Assembly: GCF_017308015.1 (NCBI RefSeq) | Contig: NZ_JAFKFW010000002.1 | Span: forward strand, 310,001 to 374,000 | Direction: 5' to 3' | Source of the DNA: Allobosea sp. | Lineage (GTDB): Bacteria > Pseudomonadota > Alphaproteobacteria > Rhizobiales > Beijerinckiaceae | Length of the DNA: 64,000 nucleotides | Part shown: piece by piece, positions 59,980 through 64,000 of the stretch | Layout of the letters: every line of letters begins with the position of its first letter | Position numbering within the stretch: the stretch's first letter is position 1 | Position numbers and translations under genes: made by a program | Notes under the pieces: generated by a model | Seen by the model: only the letters and a program-made list of their open reading frames with translations | The model's database searches: none | What the model was told of the DNA's origin: nothing

Positions 59980-61155
59980 ATGTTCCTTCGCCTCTTCACC
60001 GATCTGCGCGCCGCCAAGGTCCCCGTAACCCTGCGCGAATACCTGACGCTGCTCGAAGGGGTAGAGGCCGATCTCGCCGAACACCGGGTCGACGAGTTCT
60101 ATTATCTCGCCCGCGCCACGCTGGTGAAGGACGAGCGCCATCTCGACAAGTTCGATCGCGTCTTCGCCCAGGTGTTCAAGGGCATGGAGACGCTGCAACA
60201 AGCGATCGAGGAAGCCGGCATTCCCGAGGAATGGCTGCGCAGGCTCGCCGAGAAATTCCTGACCGACGAGGAAAAGGCCCAGATCGATGCGATGGGCTGG
60301 GAGAAGCTCTGGGAAACTCTGAAGCAGCGGCTCGACGAGCAGAAGGGCCGTCACCAGGGCGGCAGCAAATGGATCGGTACGGCCGGTACCTCGCCCTATG
60401 GCGCTTACGGCTACAATCCCGAAGGCATCCGCATCGGCCAGGACAAGAACCGCAATTTCCGGGCGGTGAAGGTCTGGGACAAGCGCGAGTTCAAGGATTT
60501 CGACGACACCCGCGAGCTCGGCGTTCGCAACATGCGGATCGCGCTCCGGCGCCTACGCCGCTTCGCCCGCACCGGCGCGGCCGAGGAGCTCGATCTCGAC
60601 AACACCATTTCCGAGACCGCCCGCCACGGCTATCTCGACGTCAAGCTCCGCCCCGAGCGTCGCAATGCCGTGAAGGTGCTGCTCTTCCTCGATGTCGGCG
60701 GCTCAATGGACTGGCATATCGAGCTGGCCGAGGAGTTGTTCTCGGCGGCACGGGCAGAGTTCAAGCATTTCGAGCATTTCTACTTCCATAACTGCCCCTA
60801 TGAGCGGGTCTGGAAGGAGAACCGGCGGCGTCACGATCAGCAGATCGCGACCTGGGACGTGCTCAGGACCTATCCGTCCGACTATCGCCTCGTCTTCGTG
60901 GGCGATGCCTCGATGAGCCCCTACGAGATCGCGATGCCCGGTGGCTCGGTCGAGCACTGGAACGAGGAGGCCGGCGAGGTCTGGATGGAGCGTCTGGCCA
61001 CGAAATTCCCGAAATCGGTCTGGCTTAATCCGGTCCAGCAGAATCTCTGGAACTACACCCAGTCGATCCGCCAGATCGGCGGCCTGATGGGTGGACGCAT
61101 GTTCCCGCTGACACTCGACGGGCTCGACGGCGCGATGAAGGTTCTGGCGCGGTGA
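59980..61155 (+). CDS. CoxE-type VWA domain protein
   Basis: 391 aa of the CoxE-like VWA family. The N-terminal part is helical and charged (FLRLFTDLRAAKVPVTLREY). The C-terminal VWA domain starts about residue 225 with the MIDAS-type motif LLFLDVGGSMDWHIELAEEL; Asp-x-Gly-Gly-Ser replaces the usual DxSxS partly. Family members usually work with a MoxR-type AAA ATPase as a chaperone pair; none is adjacent here. The stop overlaps the next gene's GTG start by 4 nt. Confidence 0.9.
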   Translation: MFLRLFTDLRAAKVPVTLREYLTLLEGVEADLAEHRVDEFYYLARATLVKDERHLDKFDRVFAQVFKGMETLQQAIEEAGIPEEWLRRLAEKFLTDEEKAQIDAMGWEKLWETLKQRLDEQKGRHQGGSKWIGTAGTSPYGAYGYNPEGIRIGQDKNRNFRAVKVWDKREFKDFDDTRELGVRNMRIALRRLRRFARTGAAEELDLDNTISETARHGYLDVKLRPERRNAVKVLLFLDVGGSMDWHIELAEELFSAARAEFKHFEHFYFHNCPYERVWKENRRRHDQQIATWDVLRTYPSDYRLVFVGDASMSPYEIAMPGGSVEHWNEEAGEVWMERLATKFPKSVWLNPVQQNLWNYTQSIRQIGGLMGGRMFPLTLDGLDGAMKVLAR

Positions 61156-61754
61156 CGACGATCGTGGACGATGACGACGCCCCTGCCCCGAGCTGGCGTC
61201 AACGCCCCAAGCCGGTCGGCTACGAGATCGGCTACAAGCTCGACGGTGATACCCTCGAGGTCGACCGGACGCGGCGTGTCGACAGCATCCGCCTGAGCGC
61301 CGTCGAGCAGGTGCGCTTCGTCTATGCGCCCGGCAATATCTCATCGAAAGGCTACAAGACGCAGCTCCGGCTCAGCGACGGCCGGACCGTGACCTTCGGC
61401 AACCTGTCATGGCGTTCGCTCACCGATCTCGACCGCGACGATCCGCGCTATCATCGCTTCGTCACGGCTCTATCGGCCGCGATCGCGCGGGCCAATCCGC
61501 GCGCCCGCTTCGTCGCGGGGCGGCCGAAGCCGATATGGCTGGGCGTCGCCGTCGTCGGCGCGCTCTCGCTCCTGATGCTGGCGGCCTTCACCTTGCGCGC
61601 CTTCCAGCAGGGCGCGACCAATGCCGGCCTGCTCGGCATCCTGCTGATCGCCGCCTCATTCTGGCAGGTCTGGCCGCTCGTCCACCTCAACCGGCCGCGC
61701 GAACTCGCGACCGGAGAGGTGCCTGAAAGCCTCGTTCCGGGCGGGACGGGCTAA
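61152..61754 (+). CDS. Membrane protein of unknown function, coupled to the VWA gene
   Basis: 200 aa beginning with GTG at 61152, which overlaps the VWA stop (GTGA). A soluble N-terminal domain (YEIGYKLDGDTLEVDRTRRV; YKTQLRLSDGRTVTFGNLSW) precedes two TM segments (WLGVAVVGALSLLMLAAFTL and LLGILLIAASFWQVWPLV). I do not recognise a named family. The overlap suggests it functions with the VWA protein, perhaps as its membrane anchor (inference). Confidence 0.8.
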   Translation: MTTIVDDDDAPAPSWRQRPKPVGYEIGYKLDGDTLEVDRTRRVDSIRLSAVEQVRFVYAPGNISSKGYKTQLRLSDGRTVTFGNLSWRSLTDLDRDDPRYHRFVTALSAAIARANPRARFVAGRPKPIWLGVAVVGALSLLMLAAFTLRAFQQGATNAGLLGILLIAASFWQVWPLVHLNRPRELATGEVPESLVPGGTG

Positions 61755-61757
61755 GGC

Positions 61758-62180
61758 TCAGCGGACGACCAGCACCGAGCATTTTGCCCGGCGCACGATG
61801 GCCGAGGCGTTGGAGCCGATGACATAGGCGAGCATGCCGGGCTCATGCGAGCCGATGACGATGAGGTCGATGCCGCCTGCATCGGCCTCGGCCAGGACTT
61901 CGCCATGGACGGAACCGATCAGCACCTTGGCAGAGACCTGCTCAGCCGGGAGATCGACCTTCGCCGCGATCTCGGCCAGCTTCGCCTCGGCGTCTTCTTG
62001 CTGCTCGGAATCGAAATCGGCCGGCACGAATTCCATATACGTGACCGGGATCAACGAGCGGACATAGACCAGCCGCACCTTTCCGCCGGAGATCTTGGCG
62101 AATGATACGGCGGCCGCGATCGCCGGCTGGGCGAGATCGGCTTCGGCGAGATCCACGGGGACCATGATCGATCTGTACAT
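61758..62180 (-). CDS. Universal stress protein (UspA family)
   Basis: 140 aa from ATG 62180, with GGAGG 6 nt upstream. Single Usp domain: N-terminal MYRSIMVPVDLAEADLAQPA and the C-terminal ATP-binding signature GSHEPGMLAYVIGSNASAIV followed by KCSVLVVR (G-2x-G-9x-G-S/T pattern). Convergent with the membrane protein gene, the two stops three bases apart. The upstream gap 62181-62345 contains a GTCATTGC repeat. Confidence 0.93.
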   Translation of the reverse strand: MYRSIMVPVDLAEADLAQPAIAAAVSFAKISGGKVRLVYVRSLIPVTYMEFVPADFDSEQQEDAEAKLAEIAAKVDLPAEQVSAKVLIGSVHGEVLAEADAGGIDLIVIGSHEPGMLAYVIGSNASAIVRRAKCSVLVVR

Positions 62181-62296
62181 CGCATCCTCCAAGGCTGGTT
62201 TCGAAACCATCATGGAGTTTGCCAGTACCGGCGCCATGATCCAGCGCAAAATGCAGGATGCGGCGCAGCGCCGCGCGCCGGGTGCCCGACCAAGCC

Positions 62297-62324
62297 GTCA
62301 TTGCGAGCGCAACGAAGCAATGAC
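62297..62324. repeat. GTCATTGC...GCAATGAC intergenic palindrome
   Basis: 8-bp arms GTCATTGC and GCAATGAC around GAGCGCAACGAA, followed by CCGGAAAGCTTCCGG. It resembles a common rhizobial dispersed repeat ('GTCATTGCGAGCGCAACGAAGCAAT'). Located between the Usp start and the ferredoxin stop. Confidence 0.7.
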
Positions 62325-62345
62325 CGGAAAGCTTCCGGAAAAGCT

Positions 62346-62666
62346 TCAGCCCTGACGCTCGGGCGTACGAACGGTCAGCCCGTCGAGATCGTCGCGGATG
62401 CGGATCTGACAGGAAAGGCGCGAACCCGGACGAACGTCGAAAGCGAAGTCGAGCATGTCCTCCTCCATCGGCTCGGCATGCCCGACGGCGGCGATCCAGG
62501 CGTCGTCGACATAGACATGACAGGTGGCGCAGGCGCAGGCACCGCCGCATTCCGCCTCGATGCCGGGAATCGCGTTTCGGATTGCCGTCTCCATCACGGT
62601 GGAGCCGGTTTCGGCCTCGACGGTGCGGCTCTCGCCCTGAGCGTCGATGAAAGTGATGTTCGGCAT
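62346..62666 (-). CDS. 2Fe-2S ferredoxin (adrenodoxin type)
   Basis: 106-residue electron carrier. Cluster cysteines lie in AECGGACACATCHVYV (C-x5-C-x2-C), with the fourth in RPGSRLSCQIRI. The acidic stretch EPMEEDMLDFAF is typical of the adrenodoxin/putidaredoxin interaction site. Such ferredoxins serve cytochrome P450s, iron-sulfur assembly or Rieske oxygenases; no partner gene is next to it. Co-directional with the Hpt gene, 84 nt upstream of it. Confidence 0.94.
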   Translation of the reverse strand: MPNITFIDAQGESRTVEAETGSTVMETAIRNAIPGIEAECGGACACATCHVYVDDAWIAAVGHAEPMEEDMLDFAFDVRPGSRLSCQIRIRDDLDGLTVRTPERQG

Positions 62667-62750
62667 GAAGGACTCCGGCGGCGCGATGACGGCCTCCGCT
62701 TAGAGCATTTCAAAGCGGCACGGAACGGGGTTTCACGCCGCAGTGCCCGA

Positions 62751-63089
62751 TCACGCGGCGCAGTCGAAGCGGGCGATGACCGCCCTCGCCTCGGCGGCGG
62801 CCAGGGCGAGCGCATCGAGTGCGCTGTCGTTCGCCTCCTGCTGCGGCCCGGAAAGACCTTCCTCGATGCAGTCGGCCGCCTCGGCGACCTGCCATGCACC
62901 GATGGCGCGCGCCGCGCCCTTCAGGGTGTGGGCAGCATCGATCCTCGCCTGCCGGTCGGCGCTGCCATGGATGGTCCGGAGGTGGACGACGCATTGCTGG
63001 GCAAACAGCGTGAGCAGTTCGCGCTCCAGATCGTGGTCGCCGGCGGTCTGGCGCGAGAGATAGGCGAGATCGATGGCCTTCTCGGTCAT
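62751..63089 (-). CDS. Hpt (histidine phosphotransfer) domain protein
   Basis: 112 aa from ATG 63089. One Hpt domain: DLERELLTLFAQQCVVHLRT and the phospho-accepting His in IDAAHTLKGAARAIGAWQVA (AHTLKGAA is the hallmark), then a C-terminal helix. It relays phosphate between a hybrid kinase and a response regulator; no kinase is adjacent. An ATG at 63128 is a less likely start. Confidence 0.9.
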   Translation of the reverse strand: MTEKAIDLAYLSRQTAGDHDLERELLTLFAQQCVVHLRTIHGSADRQARIDAAHTLKGAARAIGAWQVAEAADCIEEGLSGPQQEANDSALDALALAAAEARAVIARFDCAA

Positions 63090-63351
63090 GTCGGAAACTC
63101 TTGGACTGATGTCATCAAATGGCCGCATGGGCCGGTCTCGTGCCCTTCAGGAAGCGCCCGGATGGTAAACGAGGCGTTAACGACGTTTGTGAATCGCATG
63201 GTCAAATGGGTTTCCAATGCTCCGGGGGTCCACTACCCTTCCAATTGGTAAATGATGGGCGCAGTGTCTCCGTTCACCCGGCCAGAGGCGGCATGGGGCG
63301 GCGGTGATCACCGTATGCGCCCATGTTCAGTAGCGTGGCGAGGCGGCACCG

Positions 63352-64000
63352 ATGAATCGACCCAAGAAGCTCCAGGATCCCACTGAAGCTGCGATGTCGG
63401 CAATCGAAGAGGCTCTTCGCCTTGACCAGCCCAGGGAAGGCGAAGAGACGCCGATCGAAACCGAGCCTCGCCTGCCTTCGACCAGCGAGAACGACCTGAA
63501 GCTCGAACTGCCGCGGGTCGAGCCGGCTCCGGCATCGCCTCTGCCGGCCTCCGCCGCTCCTGCCCCGCAACAGCCAGCGCCGCCTCGCGCCGCGATCGCG
63601 CCCGATACCAGCCGCGTCGCCAATGACGACCGCCGGGATTCCAGCTCGCTGGTCCAGGCCTTCGCCGTGCGCCCGTCGCGCAAGCCCTACTGGTTCGCCG
63701 CGCTGGCCTCGCTCGCCTGGCTCGGCGGCGCCGCCTTCGTCCTGCTCGGCCGCTACGGCTCGTTCAGCAACGGCCTGCCTGAGCCTGTCGCCAGCTTCGG
63801 CATCGGCGAATGGACCCTGCTCGCGCTCTCGGTCGGAGCGCCCGTCGTCTTCTTCTTCGTGCTGGCGGCGCTCTATCGCCGTACCCAGGAAATGCGCCTG
63901 ATCTCGCGCGCGATGACCGAGGTCGCGCTGCGCCTCGCCGAGCCCGAGGTCGCCGGCGCCGATTCCGTGCTGTCGCTCAGCCAGACCATACGCCGCGAGG
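63352..64000 (+). CDS. Two-TM protein with Pro-rich N-terminus, 3' end outside window
   Basis: Reads from ATG 63352 and stays open for 216 codons to the window end. An acidic and Pro/Ala-rich cytoplasmic N-terminus (about residues 1-100; LELPRVEPAPASPLPASAAP) is followed by TM1 (FAALASLAWLGGAAFVLLG) and TM2 (WTLLALSVGAPVVFFFVLAA), then the start of a charged helix (RRTQEMRLISRAMTEVALRL). The layout resembles large rhizobial coiled-coil membrane proteins with two N-terminal TM segments, reminiscent of the Caulobacter polarity factor TipN; that link is only by topology. The 222-nt gap upstream shows no other gene. Confidence 0.75.
   Translation, partial: MNRPKKLQDPTEAAMSAIEEALRLDQPREGEETPIETEPRLPSTSENDLKLELPRVEPAPASPLPASAAPAPQQPAPPRAAIAPDTSRVANDDRRDSSSLVQAFAVRPSRKPYWFAALASLAWLGGAAFVLLGRYGSFSNGLPEPVASFGIGEWTLLALSVGAPVVFFFVLAALYRRTQEMRLISRAMTEVALRLAEPEVAGADSVLSLSQTIRRE

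Noticed and set aside
1-64000. tRNA, rRNA, CRISPR arrays or insertion sequences
   Set aside because: No cloverleaf-like stretch, regularly spaced repeats, terminal inverted repeats or transposase frames were recognised on reading both strands.

Overview
The window is one contiguous piece of a high-GC alphaproteobacterial chromosome, most likely of the order Hyphomicrobiales (Rhizobiales), in the Boseaceae/Bradyrhizobiaceae neighbourhood. This placement is inference from four things: the RcGTA-like cluster, a Mur-like site before mntH, a PotFGHI system and the dispersed palindromic intergenic repeats. No rRNA, tRNA, CRISPR array, integrase or transposase was seen.

1-2127 (minus strand): a PepSY-like secreted protein, an OmpR-type response regulator and a sensor kinase cut by the window edge. 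2178-17904 (minus): a complete gene transfer agent (GTA) structural cluster in RcGTA order: g1, terminase, portal, two tiny overlapping genes, protease, capsid, connector, stopper, terminator, tail tube, g10, chaperone, tape measure, g12, g13, NlpC/P60 peptidase and host-specificity protein. Two features stand out. Two secreted trypsin-like proteases sit on the opposite strand between capsid and connector. The leader of the first gene carries a TTGACA-17-TAGAGA promoter candidate followed by an intrinsic-terminator-like hairpin 25 nt before the start codon.

18063-23870: a LOG-family nucleotidase/M20 dipeptidase pair, a manganese transporter with a Mur-like operator, a HerA-like ATPase and a small Gly/Ala-rich protein. 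24037-29011: both methylmalonyl-CoA mutase subunits with thiD between them; their GTPase chaperone MeaB is at 39547-40533. 29441-33417: the putrescine ABC transporter potFGHI. 34332-36219: a PLP-dependent gamma-lyase and a divergent Lrp-type regulator with a perfect inverted repeat between them. 36226-39414: three exported alpha/beta hydrolases, two of them related lipoproteins. 40752-48538: a Rhizobium etli-type asparaginase, a formamidase-like hydrolase, a stand-alone RAM domain, malic enzyme, a peptide-binding protein and a D-amino-acid transaminase.

48596-59304: a purine module. Guanine deaminase is divergent from xdhABC, which overlaps a BMP-type ABC transporter operon; together they would import purines or nucleosides and convert guanine and hypoxanthine to urate. 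59624-64000: an HU protein with a 12-bp inverted repeat in its leader, a CoxE-type VWA protein with a membrane partner, a universal stress protein, a 2Fe-2S ferredoxin, an Hpt protein and the start of a two-TM protein that runs off the window.
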